Source: Mytilus californianus
Taxonomy: Eukaryota; Mollusca; Bivalvia; Mytilida; Mytilidae
Reading direction: 5' to 3'
Assembly: GCF_021869535.1 (NCBI RefSeq)
Contig: NW_026262690.1
Coordinates: 61,698,995-61,762,994 of the forward strand
Length of the DNA stretch: 64,000 nt
Shown here: positions 1 through 10,088 of the stretch, in pieces
How positions within the stretch are numbered: the stretch's first letter is position 1
Layout of the letters: the number at the start of each line of letters is the position of its first letter
The notes under the pieces: generated by a model
What the model was told of the DNA's origin: nothing
Database searches by the model: none
Seen by the model: the letters and a program-made list of their open reading frames with translations, nothing else
Made by a program: the position numbers and the translations under genes

Positions 1-554
1 ACCTAGATTTTAGTACCTATAAAAATAGAGATTGTGTCATTAAAGCTGGACATTTAAACCTTGCCAATTATCTTTAATATCCTTAATAGCAGATGGCTTC
101 AATAACTGATAGCTGATGTTAACTTTTTAACCTCTTTATAATGCCTAGTTTATGAAAGGTTTTGTTGATTTGTTTTGCCTTGCGCTGATTATGCCTCTTC
201 TAGAACGTTTTTCCTTTTTTTGTATTTACTTCTGTCACTGACTAAGCCCGTAGTTGAATTCACAAAAGTTAAACTAGACAAACCTGCCACAAGATGAATG
301 TCTGGCTAAAGTCGGGAACCAAACACATTAGTGGAATATTTGTTTCGTTTTTTTTCCCGACGACAGATTTAAGTGTTCGGACCAGTACATATAAGAATCA
401 TGCAAAATGTGATTCATGGGTGGAAAGCCTACAAACTTTTTTTTTTAATCTTATTTAGGATATAAAATCATGTTGAAATTCATATACTTAGTTTAGTTTT
501 TTATTTGGACCTTTACCATGTGAAATATAAAATTCTAAAATTCTATAGAATGCT
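1..554. other. AT-rich stretch without recognised feature
   Basis: I see no long reading frame, RNA gene or repeat shared with the rest of the window here. Confidence 0.4.
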
Positions 555-664
555 TTGCTCATTGTTGAAAGCTGAAAGGTGACCTATAGTTGTTAATTTA
601 TGTGTCATTTTGGTCTCTTGTGAAGAGTTGTCTCATTGGCAATCATACCACATCTTATTTATAG
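555..664 (-). repeat. R2 interspersed repeat, terminal fragment
   Basis: The end of the R2 family, recognisable by the phrase TTGTCTCATTGGCAATCATA followed by CCACATCTT. The same end is found at 59010-59100 and 27520-27575 and, inverted, at the starts of 18905-19185, 51990-52270 and 59400-59660. It is non-coding. Confidence 0.6.
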
Positions 665-894
665 AGTTACAAAACTTATTTTTTCGGGGAGATAACTTTA
701 ATAATATCGTATACAATCTATTGTAAAATGTATGCCAATGATCTGTTCTGGTTAGGCAATAAATGGAAAATATTACTTATTCCTTTCATCTTCACCGATA
801 TTGCAAATGCTTGATAAAATTATACATTTGTAGCCTTTCATGAAGTGTATCACAAAATTCGGATTTTGCATGATTATTATAAGGACTTCTCCCT

Positions 895-1185
895 TTTCCT
901 CGAATGTGACTCCTAACGAATTATACTTATCACCGGGTTTGTACTAACATGAGCAACACGACGGGTGACACATGTGGAGCAGGATCTGCTTATCCTTCCG
1001 GAGCACCAGAGATCACCCCCAGTTTTTGGTGGGGTTCGTGTTGCTCAGTCGATCTTTTAGTTTTCTATGTTGTGTTTTGTGTACTGTTGTTTATCTGTCA
1101 TTTTCTTTTTAGCAATGTCGTTGTCAGTTTATTTTCGACTTATGAGTTTGAATGTCCCTTTGGTATCCTTCGACTCTCTTAAGAA
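895..1185 (+). mobile_element. PLE-B 3' terminal region (no coding part)
   Basis: This is the conserved 3' tail of the PLE-B family. It contains the blocks GAGCAACACGACGGGTG, GGAGCAGGATCTGCTTA, a short hairpin around 1015-1035, and the end GTATCCTTCGACTCTCTT. Other copies lie at 15036-15335, 19636-19805, 22505-22805, 26515-26605, 32277-32470, 37541-37745 and 44645-44822. Two of those (22 kb and 26 kb) are directly preceded by PLE reverse-transcriptase sequence, which ties the tail to the element. The ORFs through it are incidental. Confidence 0.65.
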
Positions 1186-1761
1186 TTTTCATCTTTTATT
1201 TGTCACTTTTCGAGATCATCTACTTTTTTTAAAAGCTGAATTAATATTACGACCACTTGCTCACTTCTGAAAACCAGGATGGAGGTTTATCTAAAATGAT
1301 CTTATTTGGTTGTTGGGTGGCTGTTTCATTGACATTTATGTTCTACATTTCATGCAATACCTCTTGTTCATTCGTTTAATGTTAATATAAAATAAAACCC
1401 TGTTGGCTGATGGATATATTGATACAAAGATGTTGGATAAATTCAGATTTCAGTTAACATTGTGCAGAGAACTTAAGTTTTACAGGATTTGTGTCTGTAT
1501 ATATACTAGTATACAATAATTACAATATGCACAATGTATATTTGTTAAGCATATATAAAAAATATTAATTACAAAAGTACTTATTGCATTAAATGTAAGT
1601 ATGGTAAGTAGAAATATCTGTAAACGGAAGTTTATACGCACACATAATCACTGGAATAATGGTCCTATGGTCTGAAGAATTTTACACTCGTTAAAGGTTT
1701 TGCATATATACATGAGTGTGTAGTAGCATAAAACACTTGATTAGTCAGCGTTTCTCCGTTA
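1186..1761. other. Non-coding stretch, 3' flank of the small minus-strand gene
   Basis: AT-rich, with no recognised repeat or frame. It would contain the 3' untranslated region of the minus-strand ORF ending at 1762. Confidence 0.3.
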
Positions 1762-1932
1762 TTATTTAAACTTCTTAGCTATTTTTCCACCTTTGTCCCT
1801 CACTTTAAATCCTATCACGCCTCCTATAACTAATCCAGCTAAGAATGATAATGTCGCTATCCAAAATATTGCTTTTCCTTTAGCTTCTACCTCTAGTCCA
1901 TGCTTCCCGAATTCAATATCCAAGTCAGACAT
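1762..1932 (-). CDS. Small single-pass membrane protein, 56 aa, paralogue 1
   Basis: An intact 56-codon frame beginning MSDLDIEFGK. A start 18 codons further upstream exists, but the resemblance to the neighbouring paralogue begins only after MSDLD, so the shorter start is preferred. Residues 1-20 are polar and alternate hydrophobic and charged residues. Residues about 22-42 form one hydrophobic helix containing small-residue motifs (AGLVIGGVIG). The tail is lysine-rich (KVRDKGGKIAKKFK). The charge pattern suggests the basic C-terminus lies on the cytosolic side. About 180 bases upstream on the same strand is a second ORF sharing D-x-E-x-G-K-x-G, K-G-x-A-x-F-W-I and the helix. I do not recognise the family. 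Conservation of two tandem frames argues that they are coding. The product could also be one exon of a larger transcript. Confidence 0.5.
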   Translation of the reverse strand: MSDLDIEFGKHGLEVEAKGKAIFWIATLSFLAGLVIGGVIGFKVRDKGGKIAKKFK

Positions 1933-2110
1933 TTCTGTATACAAGATGAATCTAATGTAAATGGAGATCGATTTGTTTACAAACACAACAAACGGAAATA
2001 ATCATATAGAATAAGATCATAAACATATGAGGATCAAAAGGGGAGCCAAAAAGAAATAAGAAAACAAACTCTTTATAAGTCCCAAACAATGTACACGCAC
2101 AAAAATATTC

Positions 2111-2284
2111 TTATTTCTTTTTCAATAAATCTTTTTTTCTGTAAATATATATTCCCGCACAAACTCCAATGCCGAAGGTTATTGTTACAATCCAGAATAG
2201 TGCACGACCTTTCACCTGCATTTCAATGCCTCTCTTTCCAACTTCAAAATCAAAAGCAGGAACATGTCTTCCTTGTGGATGCAT
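2111..2284 (-). CDS. Small single-pass membrane protein, 57 aa, paralogue 2
   Basis: An intact 57-codon frame starting MHPQGRHVPAFDFEVGK and ending KKDLLKKK before TAA at 2111-2113. Aligned to the 56-aa neighbour it shares D-x-E-x-G-K-x-G-x-E, then K-G-x-A-x-F-W-I, T, F and glycines in the helix. Residues about 28-48 are hydrophobic (ALFWIVTITFGIGVCAGIYI) and are followed by a strongly basic tail. The layout is therefore the same: short polar N-terminus, one helix, lysine-rich C-terminus. It is upstream of and in the same orientation as paralogue 1, which suggests tandem duplication. The function is unknown. The plus-strand frame over the same bases has no such support. Confidence 0.5.
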   Translation of the reverse strand: MHPQGRHVPAFDFEVGKRGIEMQVKGRALFWIVTITFGIGVCAGIYIYRKKDLLKKK

Positions 2285-3203
2285 TTTAGATACACTAGTG
2301 TTAGTTCAATTAACAGTGATAATTTAGTATACCTAGGATCATGTTATCTGATTTTAATAAGAGACGAGTACTGATATGATGAAGTTTGAACTGCCATAAG
2401 TACAGTGCAAGGTACAACTTTTATCTATTAGTACACTGTTTTACAAGTCAAGAATTGTGTAATATTTTGAAAACTTAAAAAAAATATATAACAGTAAAAT
2501 TTCGATATTATATATTTTATTATAAAATTGTAATATATAAGTCCACCATAGGGATCATACCTAAGCACCCTTTATTCCCTTTGGTTTGAAATTTCTAGTA
2601 TGTTAGGAAGGAAGTAAGTATGTCAATACTTTATTTTAAGAGGTTAGCACAGTTAGCAACAATAAGGCTTCACTGAGGCCCTCAAACAATTACTCTGAAA
2701 TAAATAATGTAACTGTACAAATCCAAACTATAACATACATCTTGTGAAATAAAATATTTTAATGATTTTCTTGCTTGTCCAAGAAATATTCTCCATTCTT
2801 TCTTTAAATGAATAGTATCCACACTTTAATTCAGGTGGTGAATTATTTCATAATATATGTTGCCTGAAGACTAATTAATGGAAGTATTTTTTTTCTAATA
2901 CACTTTAAATCGGGTCTTGGAAAAAAAAATTCCATTAGTTGACGATCTCAAAGAATATTTTGTAAAATAAGCAAATGGTGTAAAGATATTACATTAATAT
3001 GCATTATAAACTTAAACATTAAAAACCCCCTTGTGATATTACATTCTACGATGAATTGTATACCAACCTAGTGGTTGAAATAGCTGTAATAATGGCGCAC
3101 CATGTTAAGCAGTAAGAATAATTCTTGATTCACGCTTTTGTAATTTATATAGTTTTTCAATGTTAGAATCGGTTGTCAATGGAATTAACAACGTTTTCAT
3201 ACG
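2285..3203. other. AT-rich intergenic stretch
   Basis: Contains homopolymer A and T runs but no recognisable gene or repeat shared with the rest of the window. Confidence 0.3.
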
Positions 3204-3328
3204 TAAAATAGCGATAAACAGATTATCATTGGTCATCTCAACTCGATTGCTTTTCTCGCTTTCGCCGTACCGGCTCAAGCGAGAAAATCAATCTCGTTGA
3301 GATAACCAACGATAATCTATAACCACAT
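3204..3328. repeat. R6 palindromic repeat, copy 1
   Basis: A near-perfect inverted repeat. The left arm contains AGATTATCATTGG, ATCTCAAC and TTTTCTCGCTT. The right arm is its complement (AAGCGAGAAAA, GTTGAGAT, CCAACGATAATCT), and a short GC-rich centre separates them. A second copy lies at 55775-55900 with the same left flank TAAAATAGCGATAAACAG. The size, the hairpin form and the recurrence suggest a MITE or foldback element. Confidence 0.7.
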
Positions 3329-3634
3329 CATTATCTGTACACTATTCTCTAATAGTTTGCATGTCTTTACATAACATGAAATTAATTTCATTTACTGATC
3401 TAGACGAATAATGAACAGTAGATGAATAATGAACAGTAGTATCATCTGCATAAAACCAGACACAGAACTAGAAAGATATGAGAAAGGAAAAAGAATACTA
3501 CCTTGTGGTATTCAAAAATTACGGTTATAGGCAGTACATTCAGAGAACCCGATTATTCAAAAACACCACCAAAGCAGCGGCAAACCAATATTACATGAGG
3601 GGACGGATCTCTACCGAGCTTGGAAAGAAACTAC

Positions 3635-3800
3635 AATCAATAGGACCGGCGTAGGAACAAGTGCGTCAGTGTATGGGCGCGATTAGTTCCCATTGGAATA
3701 CCCACAACAAGGGGCATGTCGACAAACGACAAACACCATTGCCAAAACGTACATGGAAGATGTCAAGGATACAATTCACTTCTTTAATCATCTCATCCAC
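3635..3800 (-). pseudogene. Penelope-like reverse transcriptase, small degenerate fragment
   Basis: The minus-strand translation around 3650-3710 reads V-G-I-P-M-G-T-N-R-A, matching the PLE motif I-G-I-P-M-G-T-N-C-A-P seen intact elsewhere in the window. Upstream on that strand, F-H-V-R-F-G-N-G-V matches the preceding I-F-V-R-F-G segment in another frame. No flanking RT motifs survive, so this is an isolated relic. Confidence 0.5.
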
Positions 3801-4675
3801 CGTCCAGTAAGTATAGGCCCAAGACCACAATTAATGACCCCGCTTTTCGTTGTCCATATAGTTCCTTTTAATTAGAGTGTATTTTTTCTTATTTTTTTTT
3901 CTTTCCCTTCCTCACTCATTTCTAAGGTTTTTTGGGGTGGAAATGAAAGAAGAGAGGTGAAATAAACTTTTGGATGTTATATTTTAACTGATTTTGATAT
4001 GGAAAGAGTGATTAAGCTAGGTGCAAAAAGGTGATATTTACAGTTTTTGGAACATCTCTTGACTTGTCCATAGGGGTATGGATGTGTATTGGCTAAATTT
4101 GTAAGAGTGATTGGTTCAATCTTTCTGAATTTTTGATATATTTTTGGACTAGTACTATACATTACACACACAAAAGATTTGACAAAAGTGCATGGTGCAA
4201 TTTTTTTAATGAAACAAAACGTTATAAAGAACTAATAGAGGAATTTAATTGTGGTCTGTGGCCTAAGAAAATGTAGCATATTTACCCTTATCATTTCAGA
4301 AGAAGAATTTATATGAGTTGCTGCAGATAAGTTTGTAATCACATTTTTTGAGAGTGTAGTGCAAAGATCAGAAAAGTCATTACTTTCAGCCGAATTAAAA
4401 GGAACATCAAAAACACGTAATTGATATACTAGTAAAATATACAAAGAATTGTTTACTATCCAAAAATAATTATTGTGCTTTATTACAAAAGTTTATGATA
4501 AATTCTTTGGTAGTTTTACAGGAAATAGTTAAAAGCACTGCAAGATTTGTTGTAGAACAATTATTATAAGTATTTGTTTATTTTCTTCAACTTTAGAAAG
4601 CATAATCTCTACTGAAGTTTAAACTGAAGGAGCCTCTCTTATTTATTGTTTTGCTTACCTCCCCTTAGCTGAAAC
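3801..4675. other. Stretch without recognised feature upstream of a small ORF
   Basis: Only short, compositionally biased frames are present. A pyrimidine-rich tract ending in CAG near 4302 could be a splice acceptor, but no frame supports it. The last part would be the 5' leader of the ORF at 4676. Confidence 0.3.
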
Positions 4676-4867
4676 ATGTCGGATACGCCGGGTAGAGTAT
4701 CTGGTAAAAGTGCGCTTATTTTTGGTGGAATAACATTTATCCTTGGTGTTATTGTTGGCTATAAATTAAAAGGACTTAGGATAAGATATCTGAAAAGTAA
4801 AGAAGAGAGACTTTTAAGTAAATTACAGAAGAACAGGGAAAGTATTGTTTTAGCAACAAGTTCGTAA
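4676..4867 (+). CDS. Small single-pass membrane protein, 63 aa
   Basis: An intact frame starting MSDTPGRVSGKSALIFGG. Residues about 12-30 form one hydrophobic helix with glycine spacing (IFGGITFILGVIVGYKL). A basic, probably helical tail follows, with R/K/E-rich segments (KSKEERLLSKLQK) and an S/T-rich end. The layout (short polar N-terminus, single glycine-containing helix, basic C-terminus) resembles the two minus-strand ORFs 2.4 kb away. Residue identity is too low to call it a paralogue. An AATAAAATAAAAG polyadenylation-type signal lies about 95 bases after the stop. The family is unknown. It could be an entire small protein or a terminal exon. Confidence 0.45.
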   Translation: MSDTPGRVSGKSALIFGGITFILGVIVGYKLKGLRIRYLKSKEERLLSKLQKNRESIVLATSS

Positions 4868-4960
4868 TGGTCGACAGACAAAGAGAGAGAACTCTGACCA
4901 GGAACAGTGTAGCAAAACTGACTGTACTGAATAATTTTTATGTGGAAAACTTATTTGAAT

Positions 4961-4973
4961 AAAATAAAAGCAA
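4961..4973 (+). terminator. Polyadenylation-type signal
   Basis: AATAAAATAAAA lies 94 bases downstream of the stop of the 63-aa ORF. It fits a eukaryotic polyA signal, though such strings are common in AT-rich DNA. Confidence 0.3.
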
Positions 4974-5339
4974 AGGAATAATTGTGACTGGCTAATGTGT
5001 TTCAATATAACAATGATGAAGAGATATTGTCATTTAAATGAGTCGTACTTTAATATAGGTGACGGTAGTGTTGAACCATATATCCATAGTCTATAGACAC
5101 ATGTTAGATCGCATTATGTTTATAATTTAACATCTAGCTCTTTCCTGCATTGTAGATTAAATAGAATTAAAAACATATTCACATCATCGTGAGTTGCTCA
5201 TTGTTCCTGAAGCCATGTACTCTTCCGACATCAATTTATTATATATGATTTCTTGTGGCCAGTTATATATAACGGTAAATACCTGACTGCATGAGTATAT
5301 CAAAGTACCACTTCGAATAATGTTGCTGGAAACATATGG

Positions 5340-5640
5340 TACTCTTTACGAATTTTCATCATATATACCTGAATGCTGAGGATTTGATTTTAAAAGTGTT
5401 TTTTCCGTTTTAATTTTAACCGTTTTTCCGAAGAAAAATTCTTGTATTATTCCCGGCGCAACGCGGTTCGAGGGACATAGAAACCCCAGGCGCCCGTCCG
5501 TCAGTCCGTTCGGACAGACGGACGGACGGACAGGGGTAAAACAATATGTCCCAACATTAGTTGTGGGGGCATAAAAAGCACGCGCGGTGTGTCCTGAGGT
5601 TTTCATATACGTTTCAACTATAATGACTCTAAACATTCAT
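5340..5640 (-). repeat. R7 repeat with GACGGACGG tract, copy 1
   Basis: Contains an inverted arrangement of CCGTCCGT and GACGGACGGACGG around 5490-5535, next to a GGGGC-ATAAAAA end. It is related to the repeat at 36085-36470, which has the same GGACG tract and GGGGCATAAAAA end in the opposite orientation. The 96-codon frame through it is explained by the repeat. Confidence 0.55.
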
Positions 5641-6064
5641 AACAACGAGCGACTCAGGATAAAATGTGGAATGATCACGTGTGTGTTTTTATACAATACA
5701 AAATTGCAAGGAGTTTCGGCTATATATAGAATCCTGTTCCTGTGTACCGATATGAATGATTGATCACGATGCAACTTTAATAACTAAAATAAAGAGTTCA
5801 AACCAGACACTCTGCGGGATTGAAGGACATTTACTAGGTTTCGAATTGCCCCAACCAATCAACAGACTTTTTAAAACTATGAAAGAGTCAGTAATATCTT
5901 CCAATCAGGTTACCTTCTGTAATTTCCTCCTCTATCAGGAGAACCTGGAGTTCATCCAGTATTTTTTTTCTCTATATTTACAGTCTGTTTCCAGTCACTC
6001 TACAGTTAACAATTTTTCTATGTACAACCTATGAGTTTGGTAGACCTTAGAACATATAAATGTT

Positions 6065-6996
6065 TTATTTACTTTCAAGTAGAGCACTTCGTTTTTCATG
6101 AAGAGAGTAGCACAGACTTCTTGTAATTGATTCCACCAAAGTAACGTCATTTTTCTGTAACACAGAGTACCATTCAAAAAGACTACAGTCCAAGATTAAT
6201 TGTAACATTTTAGAGTTGCTAACACATATGTCTGACCACGCAGCGGTTCCAATCTGTATATATAAAGTTTTGTGATAAAAAATGACTCTTATACTTGTTA
6301 AAGCAGAGCATAAGACTAGGAAATGTTCTAAATTTTCAATTCCTTCCTCACACAGTGGACAATTTGAAGTTTATGACCATTCGAAAATTTTGAGTGGTGG
6401 AACTGTATAACGTATGTATCCAAAAGCATTATGGTTTTATAACAGGCTTTACGTATACACATTTGTTCTGAACCTGCACTCTGCCATATAGAATTGACAG
6501 CACCAATTTTACAGTTTTTGATGTTTTAGTACCGCAGTGACGATTTCGATTTGGCTTCAGTAAACAGCTTTTCAGACCAGAAGGCATCAACAGACTTTTT
6601 CACTTTCATTTTCCACATGAATTTGGACTCTGATTTAAGTAAAACCTCTGAGGCACATGGTAGATTATACTGTTTCAAAATCTTGTCAGCCCTAATAAAC
6701 CAGATTTTTGAATTTTTTCCTTTTGTACACAGTTGACGTTTAGCAAGATTGTTTTCAACTGAGTCGCTTCTAGCTAGGGTACCAAACTTTATCAGAATCT
6801 TATTATGTAGAAGTGCAGTGATAGGTAGTTGACCTAGAAGTAGATAAGCTCCAGCGTTGGAGGCTCTAGCTGGAAGATTTTGAATTTGTTTCAGAAAGTT
6901 ATTACAGGAAATGTCCAGACGGGAAATATCTTTAGCACTAAGATTGACCATTTCAAGTCCAAATAACAAACGTGGAACCACATACGTTGACCAGAG
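6065..6996 (-). pseudogene. LINE-A C-terminal region with Cys-His cluster
   Basis: The first 151 residues (6526-6981) form an open frame starting MVPRLLFGLEM. The region is typical of the part that follows the RT thumb in LINEs. After a stop, another frame gives C-P-L-C-E-E-G-I-E-N-L-E-H-F-L and then C-S-A-L-T, a C-x2-C-x8-H-x4-C pattern seen at the C-terminus of many LINE proteins. The last residues, ALLESK, precede TAA at 6065-6067. It is broken by frameshifts and not functional. Confidence 0.65.
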
Positions 6997-7009
6997 TTAA
7001 CATGACACC

Positions 7010-8190
7010 TCTGGGTTAAGTCCGTTTAAACCATGTATTTCTGAGCCCATCAGTGCGTAAGAAGTCTGCCTTGCAGTTTTTAGACGATTTCCAACAATTG
7101 TCCTTGTTGCCTCTACTTCACGAGAGTCTCTATTAATTCCTATATGTGTATAATTTTCTACAGTTTCTAATGCTTCTGAGCCGAATTGGAACTTTTCCAT
7201 TTGATACCAACGGTTACAATTTAAAGATGAGTTCCAAATCATAATTTTAGTTTTTTCCTTATCTTGTATTCTTCTGTATCTGCAAAATGGGAAGTATAAT
7301 TTATCATAGTCTGAAGTTCATCAGGTTCGAAAGAGACAAGTAGCAGATCGTCTGCACACATTGGAGTACCCACAAAAACATTTCCAATTTTAAAACCTAA
7401 ACTGTCACTTTCTAACTTCTTTATTAGTGGATCAACGGAAAGTTTGTAGACGGAAGGTGACCATAAGCTGCCTTGACGGACACCTTGAAGTTCAGAGAAC
7501 GGTGCAGATAACTTGCCTTTCCAACGGAGTGCGGAGTTCATATTTGTGTACCAATCATTTAAAATTTGCCAACTTTGTCCAGAAATTCCACTTTGAAATA
7601 TCCTTTTTAGCAGAGAGGCATGCCAAACAACATCAAAAGCCGATGACGCATCAACAAAAGTAGTATATAACGTATGTCCTAATTCTTTACCTTCTATATG
7701 ATTGCCTCAGTAAGGGGAAGTGCCGCAAAAGTAGGATTGACTCCGGCAGTAAAACCACGTTGAAGTCTGCTCTGAACCTCTAGTAGTTAAGGTTCCTCTA
7801 AAGAAAAATGCACCGATTCCATAAGTTTTCCAATTACAGGAGAAGCTGTTATACCTTGATAAGATTTTGGTAGGTAACTAGGTTTTCCATGACCTTTCAA
7901 CAACGGTGAAACAATACCTTTTTTGAAACACTGCGGTACACGCTTAAATTTGAATGCTAACTTTCATTTATCAAGTTTGTAAGTATGTTGGCTGTTTTTC
8001 CCCTCTAAATTTAAAATGTTCAGCAGAAATTCCAAATTGGTCAGCAGCTTTTCCAGTTTTCATTTTAGAAATACATTTTTTAATAGTTTCAATATCAAAT
8101 TCAATAGTTTTTTCATCTTCATGCTCAAATATGTCTTGAAACAAAATACGGTCTAGCTCAACTTGAGAACGGTACTGTTGATTCGGCAAT
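7010..8190 (-). pseudogene. LINE-A reverse transcriptase domain
   Basis: Minus-strand segments show the RT motifs in order: KGIVSPLLKGHGKPSYLPKS, then TASPVIGKLMES, LQRGFTAGVNPT, the first catalytic block D-A-S-S-A-F-D-V near 7645, G-V-R-Q-G-S-L-W-S-P near 7470, and C-A-D-D-L-L-L-V near 7345. The last corresponds to the YADD box with Tyr replaced by Cys. An upstream KTGKAADQFGISAEHF block near 8030 matches the usual start of LINE RTs. Several stops and frameshifts separate the blocks. Confidence 0.75.
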
Positions 8191-9052
8191 TTTCATAAGG
8201 AGTAGATAAGTCAGTGAAATAATTTGTCCATGCCTCACGGAAAAGATCAGGCGTATCAAAGTGAAAGTCATCAATGATCAGAGAGTCGAGTAAGCGTTTT
8301 CCACTCTGCCTCTGATGGCGAATAATTTTATAAAATGTGGCATTGTCACCAGAATGAGCGTTCATAATGTTCTCATAAAGAGACCGTCGTTCTTCGGCAT
8401 TCAGTTGTCTTTGAAATTTTCTAAGTTCTCTTTTCATGTCTAAACGTTTTTTATTTGAAGGGTCGTTTTTGTCAGACGGACATCCAAGGGCTTTCCATTT
8501 CCAATGTGCATCCTTGCTTTGTTTACAGAGTTGTTGTAGCGCAGAGTTCCATGAGAGTTTCCGTTTTTTCCAAAAGAAATTGTTGGTGCACATTCAAGGG
8601 CGGTTATAGTAAAAATACTTAAAAGTTCTTCACAGCTCATTTCGATAGTTGAAAAAATACTGTTATCGATAAAAATATAGCTTAATCTCTGTTGAAGTAG
8701 TTGTTCATATTTTTCATAGTCAAGTTTTTCCAGTTCACTTTCTTCAATGTTGCAATCGATTTTCCAGACTTAACAGTTTTAGTAGAAAAGAAACATGACA
8801 AGTTTGCCTGCACTGACCTATGAGATGAGGTGTTAACGGTTCATCTGTCAAGACTTTTATATCTGAGAGGTTATCTATTTGAGTAGAGGATATGAATATA
8901 TAATCAATATGGGAAGGTTGTTTCCCGTTATGGTGGTAATAAGTATGGTCTTCTGGGTAGTCCTTTAGCACAGACAGAAGTTTCTCTTCCAAAAATGTTT
9001 TTAAAATTTTATCTTGGCGATAACCCTTTGACCTATTCACACTGGCATTCAT
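8191..9052 (-). pseudogene. LINE-A linker and C-terminal half of endonuclease
   Basis: Codons from 9052 downward read M-N-A-S-V-N-R, then S-H-I-D-Y-I-F-I-S near 8905, the conserved endonuclease Asp-Tyr-Ile-Phe block. The expected S-D-H-x-P block is replaced by DEPLTPHLIG near 8840. A charged linker (8153-8593) follows, with KRELRKFQRQLNAEERR. The start methionine at 9052 is actually the M of an interrupted G-D-M-N motif, whose G-D lies at 9904-9909 beyond an inserted element. Confidence 0.7.
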
Positions 9053-9054
9053 GT

Positions 9055-9902
9055 ATAGAACAAAAATTAAATTGTTATTTGAAAAAGTTGGATTTAAACA
9101 TGTCTGGGAAAATCAAAATTCACTTAGTAAAAATCGTTTAACTTTTGCTATAAATAAAAAACTGAAAAATGATTTCATAAAATTTTGGGAGAATTCCATT
9201 TCAAAAAGTGTTAATGATAAAAGAGGAAACAAATTAAGAACCTACAAGGACTTGAAGACGAAATTTGATATGGAGAACTTTTTAAAATTAGATATAGACA
9301 GAGCTGATATTTCAAACTTTGTAAGAATAAGGATAAGTAATAGTATCCTTATGATTGAAAAAGGCAGACATAAAAAGATTGATTTAGAAATCAGATTATG
9401 CCCCCTATGTAAATTTGAAGTTGAAGATGAATTACACTTTACCATAAAATGTACCAAACTCAATGATCTGAGGAATAAATTTTTTCAGAATATTTCTGAT
9501 ATTTTACCATCTTTCAATAATCTTTCAGACATTGAAAAATTCTATTTCATATTTCGAAGTAATGATTATGATGTCAGTAAATGTTGCATTAAAGGTATTA
9601 ATGAGATGTACACGTTCAGAAGTTCACTAACTTAAGTTATTTTATGTTTATATTATATAAATTGTAATACTAGTATCTAAAACTGTACCTCCTCAGTCAA
9701 ATAGATAGAAGGGGAAAATAAAAATACTCATTATATAATTATATATACACCTCTTTCTTCTTTTTTTTTTTTTTATGTTCTGTATTGTTATATAATTGAT
9801 TGTAATGTTTAATGATTGTTCTTTGTGTGTTGATGACAATCCATATTTTGGATTTTATATCAATAAAATCTTTGACTTTGACTTTGACTTTGACTTTGAC
9901 TT
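9055..9902 (+). mobile_element. LINE-B: 5'-truncated non-LTR element with TTTGAC tail, nested in LINE-A
   Basis: An open frame (9051-9635) encodes a LINE C-terminal part. It holds the block C-P-L-C-K-F-E-V-E-D-E-L-H-F and then C-T-K-L-N-D-L-R, a Cys-His cluster typical of LINE C-termini. A 3' region follows, containing AATAAA at 9864, and then five TTTGAC repeats (9871-9900), a microsatellite tail of the kind some LINE clades use instead of poly(A). The truncated left end abuts the LINE-A endonuclease at 9053-9054 and the right end at 9903. Only TGT is shared at the junctions, so the target duplication is at most 2-3 bases. Confidence 0.75.
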
Positions 9903-9903
9903 T
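9871..9903 (+). repeat. TTTGAC hexamer tail of LINE-B
   Basis: Five perfect TTTGAC units plus TTT, directly after an AATAAAATC sequence. They mark the 3' terminus of LINE-B. Confidence 0.8.
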
Positions 9904-10088
9904 GTCACCTAAGAGTATAGTTGCTGAGTTACTATACTTTGTCATAATTTCACCTAGTTCGTCCAAAGTACTTTCAAATAAATCCATTGAATAATTTTGA
10001 CATGGTATATAAACACAATACAAGTTAAAACTCTAAAATATCAGTTCTAAGTGTCACTGCACTAACTCTATGACTCCCATCATTCAGA
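9904..10088 (-). pseudogene. LINE-A endonuclease, middle segment
   Basis: The minus strand reads NDGSHRVSAVTLRTDILEF, then after a frameshift YCVYIPCQNYSMD, ELGEIMTKYSNSATILLGD. The ending ILLGD continues as M-N-A-S at 9052 when LINE-B is removed, giving the endonuclease motif G-D-M-N. The first part is typical of the strand and I-Y-x-P region of AP-endonuclease-like LINE domains. Confidence 0.7.

Noticed and set aside
949-1270. Two overlapping ORFs
   Set aside because: They are translations of the PLE-B 3' tail, which recurs in non-coding form at several other places.
2089-2289. 66-aa plus-strand ORF
   Set aside because: The opposite strand carries a 57-codon frame with a paralogue next to it, which is the better explanation.
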